Assembly: GCA_963575745.1 (NCBI GenBank)
Contig: CAUYUJ010014171.1
Span: 852,186 to 916,185, forward strand
Direction of reading: 5' to 3'
DNA length: 64,000 bases
Origin: Prorocentrum cordatum
Lineage: Eukaryota; Sar; Dinophyceae; Prorocentrales; Prorocentraceae
The notes below the pieces were generated by a model that was not told the DNA's origin, searched no databases, and saw nothing but the letters and a program-made list of their open reading frames with translations. Within the stretch, counting starts at the first letter, position 1. The number at the start of each line of letters is the position of its first letter. Made by a program: the position numbers and the translations under genes. Positions 1-9,427 of this stretch are shown in pieces.

Positions 1-235
1 ACGCCACGATGGCCCGAAGACGGGCCAAGAGGGCCCTCAGATATTCCCAAGACGGTGGCAAAAGGGCCCCGAGTCGTCGAACGATCGATCCAAGATGCCC
101 AAGATGACTTCCATATGGCCCAAGATGCCCACGACACGCCCCAAGAGGCCTTCAAGAAACCTCCCCAGAGGGCCCCAAGAGAAAGATATATGTTTGACAC
201 GTTGTTGAAATATTGCTCGTTCTTGGGAGCCTTGG
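1..235 (-). repeat. Degenerate TCTTGGGG(CC) interspersed minisatellite
   Basis: Read on the minus strand, this stretch is a run of phrases such as CTTGGGGCC, TCTTGGGC and CCTCTTGG spaced by a few to about 25 bases. The same phrase-style repeat appears on the plus strand at 28.75-29.4 kb. It opens short ORFs on both strands, but these are repeat artefacts. No gene is recognised. Confidence 0.5.
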
Positions 236-279
236 TGTGAACAACATGCAACGTCACTGTGAGCTCGTCGGAACCATGG

Positions 280-500
280 TGTAATTTGACGCCACGGTTG
301 GTCGGTCGGATGCAGAGAGGAGGGGGGCAACGGTCGGGCAGGGAGGGGGGGGGGGGGGGCACGATCGGTCGGTCGAAATAAGCAGAGGGGGGGGACACGG
401 CGGGAAAAGGGGAGGGCGCGGGAAGCAACGGTCGGGCAGGGGGGGCCACGGTCGGTCGGTCGGAATACTGTAAGTAGATGGGGGGGGGCCACGGAGGCAG
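280..500. repeat. GGTCGGTCGG / G-run repeat block
   Basis: Copies of a phrase close to CACGGTCGGTCGGTCGG recur near 290, 361 and 447, separated by runs of 6 to 14 G. Such clustered G-runs could form G-quadruplexes (inference). The block abuts the point where Copia-like coding sequence becomes readable, so it may mark the 5' truncation of that element. Confidence 0.55.
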
Positions 501-1777
501 TGTGGGGGGGCGCGGCCGTGGAACAATACAAGGCGGAAAAGAGAGGATTCTTCGGCATAGAAGATCTTGGCCCATGTCTCGGCCTTCTGCGTGATATTGG
601 CCTGGATGTGGATGACCCGCCAGCTCCGCCTGACCCCGCAGTGGCCCAGCCACTCGCGGCACTCCCCGAAGCTAGGCTAACAGCACCTAAGGTGGCTGAG
701 CAGCTACATCTAATAAGGAATAGCAGCCTGTGCTACACCCCTGGCAGTGGGCGAGGGGCGGCGTCGCGAAACACCCAGGGCTGCCAAGCCACATCTGAGG
801 TTGAAGATTCCTCAGAAGCAGACGTTTCTAAAGAACATCTGTCGGATGACGAGGATATTTGGTGGAAACAGACATGGTATGGAGGCACTATTGCACGAGA
901 CGGGCTCCCCTCCGGCTCAGCCGGTAGGGGCCCTCTGTCCGATGATGACAATGACGAATCTGAGGACAATTGTGGGGCAAGCCAGACCTCGAGTCCGGCG
1001 GCCGCCGCGTCGCGGCGAAGCGTGCCTCGCATGCCGTTACAATATAACCCATTTGTAAATATCAGTCATCGCGACAAGGAAAGATTTGATTTGCATTATT
1101 TCTACAATCCTTTTATTGATATTATACCGATCATCGATGAACCCTTCCAACTTCGCAGTGACTGGCAACACGCCCATATCGATGCCGCTGTTGCCAGATC
1201 TGTTTCGAAAGACGAGGCTAAGGCGAACAAAGACGCTCGAGCTGCCTTGAGGAAAGAATGGGACAGATTGCGTGACATAGGCACGTGGATAGAGGATGGT
1301 GTCAGCGAGTACTCAGATGTAGTTGCCGAACTCAAAGGAAAAACTGCCCATTTTGGTCGATTATTTGCGATCCTCGTTGAAAAGAACTCGGAATTGCCGT
1401 TAGGACACAAAGACCGCAAGTATAAGGGTCGGGTAGTTTTCGATGGTTCAAGTGTCAGAGATCAGAATAAGGATGTGGCATTGTTTCAAGAAGTTTCCAG
1501 CAGTCCCGCGACCATGCAGGCCAGCAAAGCAGCTGATACCTACGGGTTGCTCGAAGGCCATAGCATCGAACAAGCTGATGCCCGCCAAGCCTACACTCAG
1601 TCGAAGCTGGGAGGCGCTCCTACATGGTTTTCTTGCCTCGAGACTAATGGCCTAAAGCATGGTCCAACATGCGGAACCCTGCGTGTCCACTGTACTTATC
1701 GTTGTACGGGCACCCTGATTCGGGTGGATATTGGGAACAGCATTGCGAGGGACATATTACGGCTAAAGGCTTTGTGA
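500..1777 (+). pseudogene. Copia-like Pol fragment, N-terminal part of reverse transcriptase
   Basis: This 425-codon stretch carries a low-complexity acidic first half and then, from about residue 235, sequence resembling the N-terminal part of the Copia reverse transcriptase (RVT_2). A KDEAKANKDARAALRKEWDR segment leads to a GRVVFDGSSVRDQN block and then to IEQADARQAYTQSKL, which holds the position of the first catalytic aspartate (motif A). Homology fades near 1650, and the palm continues in a different frame from 1669, so a frameshift or an unrecognised intron lies between. No Gag, protease or integrase is readable upstream. The GGCTCAGCC palindrome at 914-922 is translated in frame here. 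The RT assignment is by motif reading only. Confidence 0.6.
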
Positions 1778-2193
1778 AATGTAGTCCGCGGCGCAGTTGT
1801 TATTTCCACAAAGAATTGCAAATCTTCTTGAGTATATATGTTGATGATTTTAAACTGTCGGGACCTGCCGACAAGCTTGCCGAAGGATGGAAGTTACTCC
1901 AAGAACCTTCGGATAATTGCCCTGAGGGCATAGAAATAGATCCTCCGACGGCTGTTGGACGATTTTCAGGATGTGAGCATAGGTTATCAAATCAAACGGT
2001 TGAGTGGCAGGGAGAATTGCCCACGATATTAGACCCGCCTCCCCCCAAGGTTAAGAAAAACGCCTCCGTCGCAGACGAGAGTAGCGAGGAGGAAACGGGG
2101 GGGGGACTCGGCGTCTCAGACGACCGAGCCATATCAGCCGAGAGAACCGAAACTGGTTCAAGTCATAGAATACGATATGACAGAATTATGTGA
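1669..2193 (+). pseudogene. Copia-like RT palm with YVDD motif (fragment)
   Basis: This fragment continues the preceding RT in another frame. Residues 12-22 read LYGHPDSGGYW, a phrase I associate with dinoflagellate Copia RTs. Residues 57-60 are YVDD (1837-1848), the catalytic motif C, followed by FKLSGP as in related RTs. From about residue 90 the sequence becomes charged and disordered, with poly-lysine/glutamate stretches, and the frame closes at 2193. The RT thumb/connection resumes in yet another frame near 2462 (IAAKVLMKILYGARMARYDL). Three frame changes within one Pol domain indicate a decayed copy, spliced introns, or sequencing indels. Confidence 0.7.
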
Positions 2194-2461
2194 TTCCTGT
2201 GTTACGTTATATGCTCAATTGACGGACACCGACCCGGCTACCTATCCGGCCGCGGGTACCCCGTTTGGCCCTGAACTTACTAATCTAGAAGATGGCCAGG
2301 GCGGCCCTCGAGGAGAAGTTTAATCCCCAGCTGAGGAGGCTATAGCGTCAGCGTTACGAATCAATGTTGATTCCGGCCCCCCTGATCAGAAGGTAGAAGT
2401 ACTTGGCCTTGATGCCGCAACAGCAAGCCCTGATGACTCTGAGCCACCGACTCAGTCGGGT

Positions 2462-2644
2462 GTGCTTCAACCCATTGCAGCAAAAGTACTGATGAAGATA
2501 CTTTACGGGGCGAGAATGGCCAGATACGACCTGCTCCGTGCTGTATGTCAAACTGCCAGTTGTATTACAAAATGGACAGACAGCAAGACATGGATCTCTT
2601 CCGCCACATATAGTACATCAAATGTACCTCCCATTGCCGCATGA
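2462..2644 (+). pseudogene. Copia-like RT connection segment
   Basis: This short open stretch reads IAAKVLMKILYGARMARYDL and then CITKWT. It fits the conserved block that links the Copia RT thumb to RNase H. It sits between the YVDD palm and the RNase H start, in the expected order but out of frame with both. It is unlikely to be translated on its own. Confidence 0.55.
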
Positions 2645-2663
2645 CTTCATGGGTGGGTGACAC

Positions 2664-3719
2664 ATGGGGGATGTTCTGTTGAAGCAATACTCTGATGCAG
2701 ATCTGGCAAGTGACATTCGCACACGCAGGAGCACGAGTGCGAGTTATCAAGCCATTTGGGGTCCGTACACAAGAGCTGGCCAGTCTATGGGATCGCAGCG
2801 GCAAACGCGCGCGCCCCACGGCACGCTTGAGGCCGAGATCGTCGCGGCCGGCCTTGCGTTGCGCAAGGAGCTGCTTGCGGCATTGCCGCTTTGGGAAATA
2901 CTGCTTGGTAGACCAGTGCGATGTTTATTTCTGGAAGATAACCAAGCAGTTTGCAAGGTCATTAAGGCGGGCGGGTCGATGAAGCTAATGCATCTACCGA
3001 GAACACAGAGAATTGATGCAGCAGCTGTGTCCGAACAGTTTTCTCGTGGCCTTGTTCAGTTACAGTATGAAAGAACGCAAAATGAGGCTGCCGATATAGG
3101 AACTAAACGATTTGTTGACCCCATGGCACGGGTCAAAGTCCTGTATCTTGTCAACATCGTTACGCCTAAATTCTGGGTCGCTAAGCGGTGCCAAGATTAT
3201 CTTGATTCAATGTTTTCTGACGGACTTCCCCTGAAACCCGGGGGGATTCTGAAGCCCCGCTTGGGCCCTAGTTCGGCCTTGCGGAGAGGAGCTGCCATGC
3301 CTAGCAAAAAGTCATACAAGAAGAAGAAGCGCCCCAACAAAGGTAAACCCGTTGTGGCCGCCCCTGGCCAAGTCGCGGAGGCATGCGCCCCTAGCATGAT
3401 CACTATTGCGAATGCGTCCGGCTCAGCCGATGACGCAGATAATATGACTCCTCTAATGGCCAAAGAAGGCCACAGCAGAAGCTCCGAGAAAACGAGAGCG
3501 ATCGAGAACATAACCAAGAAAAGTTCTGATCGTGGAATGAAAACAGTGCTTGACATAACGGATAGTGAAAATGAGTCAGATACTTCCATGATGCCCGAAA
3601 CTATGGAAGATACTCTCAACAAAAACCATTCTCTTCCTAATCCGCATTCTGCGTCGGCTGCCAGTTTCTTTGACAAAAGGGATACGTGGGTACGACGAGG
3701 ACAGAGTTTGAAACGGTGA
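2664..3719 (+). pseudogene. Copia-like RNase H domain plus disordered tail
   Basis: Residues 9-26 contain the Copia RNase H signature S-DAD-LASD followed by TRRSTSA. Acidic residues E56/E58 and D92 (in LFLEDNQAV) match the conserved carboxylates, and NEAADIGTKRF near residue 143 matches the Copia ADI-TK block. RNase H degrades the RNA strand of the cDNA hybrid during retrotransposition. After about residue 200 the sequence becomes a lysine-rich and then acidic disordered linker, and it stops at a TGA (3717-3719). The methyltransferase-like ORF follows 27 bases later in the same frame, so the two may once have been one polyprotein. One palindrome (3420-3428) is translated as part of the linker. 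Confidence 0.75.
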
Positions 3720-3746
3720 CACTCTGTCCCGAGACTTGTTACGTTC

Positions 3747-4397
3747 ATGCCTGCAATCGGTGATTGCCCCGTCGACCTCGAAAAGTTTGATGATAAACGT
3801 CGTGCCTATGTTGTCAATACCCAGCAAGGTTTGACAATTGACCGCATTGATAATTGGCGCGACGAAGAGAGCAGATATCATCATCCATTTGAACGCGACT
3901 CGAATGGCGATTCTAGCGACGGTGACTATTGTCTGAGTAGATGGACCGGATACACAGAGTTCTGGATCCGAGGAGATTGCGCCCCGGCCACTCAGTGGAC
4001 CGGGGAAAGACTTTTGTTAGAATACTGTTGCGGCCCTCAAAGCAGAATAGGAGACCCAAAGCATTTCGTTGACAACTCATGCAAGGTGATTCGATACACC
4101 GAGAAGGAAGACATGAGGACGGATGAGGGACTCAAAATAGCGTTGAACGACATAGATACGTTCAAGGGAAAACATATTACATGGTGGGGTTCTATGCCCT
4201 GCACGGGTGGCTCTCCCTGGCAATATGTGAATGAAGCGCATTATTTCCGTGCGGGAAATCATAGAGCGATGCGTAGGCTTCGGGGTATCAGAACCGATGT
4301 CCGATACTTGTTTTGGAATTTCCGGGAGATTGCCCGCGCTGCGCACAAAGCGGGGGGCGTTGTTTGTATTGAACGGCCTGCCCAATGCAATTATTGA
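3747..4397 (+). pseudogene. Methyltransferase-like domain, N-terminal part (Copia-associated)
   Basis: The 216-residue frame contains LLLEYCCGPQSRIGD (a motif-I-like glycine turn), then an R-TE-ED-T-GL block, WWGSMPCTGGSPWQ (a P-C motif like motif IV of C5 cytosine methyltransferases) and GGVVCIERPAQCNY (an acidic motif-VI-like position). It ends at a TGA exactly where one extra G would restore ...NYW-E. The C-terminal lobe is readable at 4452-4650. The arrangement parallels methyltransferase-like domains in the two YR elements of this window. Substrate is unproven; C5-cytosine specificity is inferred from the PC and E(N/R) motifs. A palindrome (3983-4006) lies inside the frame. Confidence 0.5.
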
Positions 4398-4451
4398 GAG
4401 ACCCCCAGGTAAAGAATTTTCTTTCGAGAGTTAGAATTTGTCAAGACGGCG

Positions 4452-4997
4452 TTGCACGGATGCGCGTGCGGATTGAAGGACAGCAAGGGTAACTTCATGA
4501 AAATGCCCTGGACGATAGCCACTACGTCCAATATTGTTGCGGAGGGGCCTGAGTGCAAATGTAATGGCACACGCGAGCATGTTGAGGCTAGAGGACGAGA
4601 GTGTAAGAGCGCTGAAGATTACACTGCTGATTTTGCTAAGCAGGTTCATTTACAGCCTGCGCGGGCTGCCCCGCGGCCGGCCCCCCCTAGAATCGAGCGC
4701 TTGCCTTGCGGCGACTGCTCGAACCTTGCCCGTCGCGGCCCCCGCGTGCCTGAGAGATCATCGACCGAACCCATGTGCCGACCGCTGAGGAAGAAAGCGG
4801 TCAGGCCACCGGGAGAGGACGTCATTTCGATCCACTCAGATGATATGGTAGATGATTTCGACTCCGACTCAGTTGGAGACGAAAACAAAGGGAAAGATAT
4901 TTGTGATAATGACCCCCCAAAACAACAATTCGAAAGGCCTCGCCACCGGCGCAGCCGAGAGGGAAGGCTTGCCCACCGGCTCAGCCAGATGGGATAA
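4452..4997 (+). pseudogene. Methyltransferase-like domain, C-terminal part, with disordered tail
   Basis: The opening residues LHGCACGLKDSKGNFMKMPW, followed by IATTSN and a C-CNGTREH block, resemble the C-terminal lobe seen after motif VI in retroelement methyltransferase-like proteins. The frame matches 3747-4397, but the intervening 55 bases contain stops in that frame, so at least two indels or an intron separate the halves. From about residue 70 the protein is proline/arginine-rich and acidic, with no recognisable fold. Two tandem palindrome-like phrases (about 4940-4990) end the frame. Confidence 0.45.
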
Positions 4998-5047
4998 GAA
5001 ACAATGGCTTCAGTCCGACCGACGTCGTGTCCTAGATAGACGCCGAG

Positions 5048-5728
5048 ATGGAAACTGATGTCGAGATCATCAATGAGGGAACAACTGCTCGGAGAAGGGC
5101 AGCGGAGACTGCCTTCCAAGACAATCAGCGCACAAAGAAAGCAGCTAACCCCAATACTGAGGACGTCGACTCATGGAAGAATAAACCGATCTTCAGATGT
5201 TTCCCTGACGAATTGAGGGAGTGGCCCCGACCGGGACCCAGGGAAGGGACTAAGTTCGTGCCCGCAAAAGGACGGGGTTGGCGCTGCACGATGTGGAGGC
5301 ATGACATACTCTATATGCGGAGCGACGCAGTCGTGACCGCATTAAAGACAGACCTGGAATCAACGTCACAGACAATAGTTCAGCGTTTATATTTCCAGAT
5401 CTCGCAAGATCCATGGATTGTACATTGGACAACGTTTGAGCGGAGGGCCACTTGCCGTTTCGATTGCGCCCCTCCTGACCTGGACAAAATTCCTGCCGGT
5501 ACGTTCCTTCAGACCGATCCTGATGAAAAGACGAAGTTGGTCAGTAGGATGTATGCGAACCCCCCCGGGGGACATCGTGGCATAGTTCGACCGCTCGAGC
5601 CGGGAGAAATCAATGGTCCTACCGTCGGCTCAGCCGTTCGGCATGAGACCCCCTTTGGAAACTGTGCGAGCGTACCAGTGGTGGATCACTGGACAGAAGG
5701 CTCCCCGCATGTCTGGGTTGACATGTGA
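5048..5728 (+). CDS. Unrecognised ORF A of the Copia-linked region
   Basis: I do not recognise this 226-residue protein. After a charged start it has a mixed hydrophobic/aromatic core (residues about 40-190) that looks folded, rich in Trp, Arg and Asp, with no obvious metal or nucleotide motif and no membrane segment. It ends with TGA, 42 bases before the next open stretch in the same frame, so the two may once have been joined. The palindrome at 5627-5635 contributes the residues VGSAV. Base composition matches the neighbouring Copia-linked ORFs rather than the GC-rich flanks of later regions. Confidence 0.4.
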   Translation: METDVEIINEGTTARRRAAETAFQDNQRTKKAANPNTEDVDSWKNKPIFRCFPDELREWPRPGPREGTKFVPAKGRGWRCTMWRHDILYMRSDAVVTALKTDLESTSQTIVQRLYFQISQDPWIVHWTTFERRATCRFDCAPPDLDKIPAGTFLQTDPDEKTKLVSRMYANPPGGHRGIVRPLEPGEINGPTVGSAVRHETPFGNCASVPVVDHWTEGSPHVWVDM

Positions 5729-5770
5729 AAGCCTCCCCACGGCTCAGCCACTGGGGAAGGCTGGGGGGCG

Positions 5771-6565
5771 ATGTTCGCTTTTCCAGTGGTCAAAGGCCAA
5801 TGCAGTGCGCCAGTGCATGTCGTCGAGGAGGCCCTTACTGCCACAGCAGAAGCGACGTGCTTCGAGATTTCTCCCAAGCAGGCCGTGCATTGGCGGAAGA
5901 GACAGCGCCCCTGGAAAAGGCCGCAGAATTCTGAAGAACGGCTTGCTGGGGGTGGCCTCGACCCAGGGGCCGATGAGGACTCACCGCAAAAGCAGCCGAG
6001 AACTGCAGCAGAGGCACCAGACGACCGAGTCGCCTTGGCTAGCCAACAAGCAGTCATGGGCAGCAATCAGCCATCGCTGGATAACCCCGGGGCCGGGGGA
6101 CGGGCGGCCGGCGAACCACCTGCCGGTCAACCACCTTACCTCGATAACCCTCCCGGCTTAGCCGGTGGGGGCACTGGTGGTGGACCGCCCCGCGGCTCAG
6201 CCGGCGGGGATGGAGTTCCACCAGCACCTGGCGGGCCCCCCTCAGGTAATAACCCACCCTCAGGAGGTGGTGGAGGGGGAGGACCGCCCGACTCAGGACC
6301 TGCAGCAGCAGGAGCTGAGCCCGATGACCGACCTTACCTCGGGCGTGGCCCTGGGAACGTCCTCGAGTATCTACGGACGCAAGGGAAGTTCGAGGACAAT
6401 CCAAGACCCCCCATTAATGAATGGCAAGAAAAGGTGGACGAAATTCTGGACCTCTATATCGGGGTCACGGATCCAAGAATGAAGTATTGGTCGAATAACC
6501 TGACCTTCGTTAAGAATTGTCAGGCAATTTCCAAGATTGCCGACATTCATGGATCCCGTTCTTAG
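5771..6565 (+). CDS. Gly/Pro-rich linker ORF
   Basis: This 264-residue frame is dominated by a Gly-Pro-rich disordered stretch (residues about 90-190) that contains two palindromes (6155-6163 and 6194-6202), translated as PGLAGG and RGSAGG. The last 70 residues, from YLGRGPGNVLEYL onward, look structured and continue in another frame toward the SGNH-like segment at 6517. I see no catalytic motif. It is probably a linker between domains of a larger polyprotein. Confidence 0.35.
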   Translation: MFAFPVVKGQCSAPVHVVEEALTATAEATCFEISPKQAVHWRKRQRPWKRPQNSEERLAGGGLDPGADEDSPQKQPRTAAEAPDDRVALASQQAVMGSNQPSLDNPGAGGRAAGEPPAGQPPYLDNPPGLAGGGTGGGPPRGSAGGDGVPPAPGGPPSGNNPPSGGGGGGGPPDSGPAAAGAEPDDRPYLGRGPGNVLEYLRTQGKFEDNPRPPINEWQEKVDEILDLYIGVTDPRMKYWSNNLTFVKNCQAISKIADIHGSRS

Positions 6566-7579
6566 GAGAAGACCTTGCTGCTATGTCATCCACGGGGAAA
6601 CCCGGGACGGATTTCTTTCGCCCGCTTAGCCAAACGAGGAACGGATCGCATCTTGGTTGGACATGCTCTGTTCACATTGTTTCGGACTCTACGATCGTGT
6701 TCAAAGACAAGTCAGGGCCGGCTAAGCCGAGCCTGATTCCCGAATACAACCTGCGAAATTCGGTGTTCGGAAGCGTACTGGCAAGCTATGAGTGGGGCAC
6801 AAATTTCAGGCATTGCTGATGAATCCTCACGATTTCGGTGGGAGGAGAACAGGTATTATGTAAAAGGGACTCACACTCCAATTCGTTTCACTTTCTGGAA
6901 CTTCAACGACACTGTCGACAACTCATCCAAATTAAATGGAGTTGGGAGTGGGCCCAAAAGATACGAGAACCCGCTCGCGTTTGCTGGAAGCCTCAGGGTC
7001 ATTATAAGAGACGCCGTACAGTTGATCGACGACGTGATGCGGCGATCCCATGAGGGGGCTATCGATATAATGTATATCGGCGGGGACCACAAGTGCTGGC
7101 AAGATGGTGAAAATGGCGTCGGCCCGATGTGGGACGACGTTGCCACCTTGGTTAGAGCCAGGATGAATCGTCTGATAGAACATTACAATGCAATAGGAAT
7201 GTTCCCCAGAATAATGTTTCTCGACGGCGTGAGCCTCTACCGACAAATTAAACACCGCCCAGGAGACGTTTTCCACTACAGTGCCAGCCACTCGGACTAT
7301 GAATTGAACAATGGAAGTCGCTTTGAAAACGTGAATGCCGGCGAGTTGTGCGCGGATTATATGACCAAAACGGCCAAACTAGCTATGTTGTCTTTCTGTC
7401 AGCCTTCCGGTGGCTCAGCCGTTCGGGATGGTCACATAAAGTGTGCAGCGAGAAAAGGCGGATACGCCAAACAGAAGGCGAAAGTTCAAGACCTTGTCAT
7501 GTACTGCAGGGCTGGTCTCCTGAAGAAGGCAATATCCCCACGTCGGTATTTGGCGCGCTCCCGTTCAGGGAGCCTTTGA
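6517..7579 (+). pseudogene. SGNH-hydrolase-like domain split over two frames
   Basis: In one frame (6517-6819) the phrase VHIVSDSTIVF resembles SGNH block I with SDS in place of GDS. In the next frame (6788-7579) come a beta-strand-like IRFTFWNFN, then IDIMYIGGDHKCW, which resembles block III (G-x-N-D) with GGDH, and PRIMFLDGVSLYRQ as a further strand. SGNH enzymes are typically esterases or lipases, but the Asn and Ser positions here are not canonical, so a catalytic role is uncertain. A palindrome (6720-6728) lies just after block I, and another (7412-7420) is translated as GGSAV. The frameshift near 6800 suggests decay or an intron. Confidence 0.35.
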
Positions 7580-8847
7580 CCGATATTGATTTCCCAGCCG
7601 TTTCAAACGGAACTGGAGGTGGTGCAATACATTCTTGTTACTCAGCAGACTTTAAAGATTTCCTCGAAAGAGGGGCTGCGTACAGTGACTTCTTCCCATG
7701 GACGGATGATGCTTACTTTTTGCCTCGCGGAGAAATTTTCTGTCCTGGAATGCCACCAAAAGGAAAGTGCCAGATACCAGCGAACGAGGGAGTGCAAAAT
7801 GATGAGCCTGTGCGTGCAGCACTCAATGAGTTTAACAAAGCAGCGCCAGCGGCAGCACCGAGCGGCTTAGCCGTTTCGGTGAGCAGCGCAACGCCAGGTG
7901 GCATAGCTGTCCCTGTACCCGCCGAGTTGTCGGCGGGTGCTACTGCTGCGATCGAGCATGCCAGGCCCGGCGGCTCAGCCGCTACGGGCTCTGGCTCCAG
8001 CGCGCGGGCGGCTCGGTCGCCTCGCGCCCCCCCTCTGGCGCCGCCGTCTGATGTCAAAGAAATCGAGACACCTGGTGAAGCAGCAGAAAGACACATCCGC
8101 GAGAAATGCCCAGAGGGAAAGATGACTACGCTCAGTCAGCGTTGCAAATTTCCGAGGCGGCCAAAAGAAGGGGGCCCTGGATACGAAGAACCCTTCTGGC
8201 CATATTGCCACCAATATCAGCAGATAAAGAATCTGCCTTTCCAAAGTTCGTCGGCAACAGGGGTTGCTTACCATGACTTCCTTTGTCCGTTTACGGTTGC
8301 CAGCGGGAACCTTCGTCGGGGCACGATGCCTATAAGCGGCTATCCGGGGGAAGAAGATCGCGCTGCAGAGGTCGCTCAGGGAAAAGAACTGGCTAGAAGC
8401 CAGCAAACGAAAACGATTTTGAAAGATGGTAGGAGTGATGCGTGGCTTGCCTTCCAGTTGCTCCAAAAGACGACAGAAGTCCCGCCTGCGACACGGAACT
8501 ATATAGTGCCGAACTGGGCTCGTTTCTTCAGAATCAAGGCCGATAGGTCGATGGCAAGCCCGACAGCCACTGTGGCTGACCGCTTGAATTGGGCTAAGTT
8601 GAGAACGAGATCCCATACGGTTGGCAGGGCCCATTGCGTTGAATTAGCGTTGCCTTTCTTTGTGACAAAAGACAAGATTGCGGAAGTCTCAAGACTCATC
8701 CGCAGGGTGGACAAAACAGTCACACGGCACTTCTGTGACTGCCCTTCATTCGATTTTGGAGGGTCACCACTTGCTCCCATCAAATCCCAAATACGGTGGA
8801 AGTGTGAAAACGAACGCGGTTGGAGCGCATTCGTTCCCATGTTCTGA
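7348..8847 (+). CDS. Unrecognised ORF B (Ala/Pro-rich linker plus possible globular region)
   Basis: The convincing part begins about 7580 (DIDFPAVSNG) in a frame different from the preceding domain. An Ala/Pro-rich linker (residues about 165-245) carries two palindromes (7864-7872 and 7972-7980). It is followed by a Cys/Trp/Tyr-containing region (PFWPYCHQYQQ) and a basic helical segment to about residue 450, which may be globular. The downstream ART-like segment overlaps the end in a different frame, so the true product probably changes frame near 8700. I do not recognise the fold. Confidence 0.35.
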   Translation: MRGLYDQNGQTSYVVFLSAFRWLSRSGWSHKVCSEKRRIRQTEGESSRPCHVLQGWSPEEGNIPTSVFGALPFREPLTDIDFPAVSNGTGGGAIHSCYSADFKDFLERGAAYSDFFPWTDDAYFLPRGEIFCPGMPPKGKCQIPANEGVQNDEPVRAALNEFNKAAPAAAPSGLAVSVSSATPGGIAVPVPAELSAGATAAIEHARPGGSAATGSGSSARAARSPRAPPLAPPSDVKEIETPGEAAERHIREKCPEGKMTTLSQRCKFPRRPKEGGPGYEEPFWPYCHQYQQIKNLPFQSSSATGVAYHDFLCPFTVASGNLRRGTMPISGYPGEEDRAAEVAQGKELARSQQTKTILKDGRSDAWLAFQLLQKTTEVPPATRNYIVPNWARFFRIKADRSMASPTATVADRLNWAKLRTRSHTVGRAHCVELALPFFVTKDKIAEVSRLIRRVDKTVTRHFCDCPSFDFGGSPLAPIKSQIRWKCENERGWSAFVPMF

Positions 8848-9427
8848 GAATCCCAACACTCACATTACATACTCTATTGCGGAGGAGACCTTTGGAGATG
8901 GTATTTGGGTAACTGCCGAGATTGTCTACTATGCCAAGACGACAAGGTCCATCAAAGGATCGCCGACTCAGTATGTGAGTGATCCGATTACCGATGTATT
9001 GTACGAGTTGAGACTCTATCATTGGACCGCGGCAGCATTGTGTGTTACTGATGCGTGGTCGCATGTACTGCATGTCGCCAGACAAAATGATTGGAACCTG
9101 GAAATGGACTTTGAGGTAGAAAGGTATCGAGATGAGGAACGGACCGAAGCCACGGATAAAGTCCGGAACGCCCAGAAGGCCTGGGTTCCAGGCTTGAATT
9201 CGATCGACTGGCACATGGGACAGAGCGCATGTTTGAGGGGCAAAGGAGAATTTGATGAGGACACATGCGATGAGATTTGGCCTTGGCCCCAAGAAAAAGG
9301 AGTCATATTAACTAAGAATCATGCAACGCATAAGAGCGAGGCCTCGGAGAAATCAATGAAATTGGTTGAGCAGAACAGATTGGAGAAGGAGAAAGCGGCC
9401 GATGGGGGGCGAAAAGGAGCCGGCTGA
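8678..9427 (+). pseudogene. ADP-ribosyltransferase-like (HGTS) domain fragment
   Basis: Early in this frame SHGTSVTALHSILEG is followed by LLPS. It matches the H-G-T, helix, I-x-x-G, L-x-x-S pattern that opens ADP-ribosyltransferase/Tpt1-type folds, where the H-G-T residues contact NAD. It is followed by TYSIAEETFGDGIWVTAEIVYY, which fits the next core strands, and by QYVSDPITDVLYELRLYHW. In the family this fold transfers ADP-ribose from NAD; the acceptor here is unknown. The C-terminal third is Lys/Glu-rich and helical. It is out of frame with the preceding ORF. The assignment rests on motif pattern only. Confidence 0.4.
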
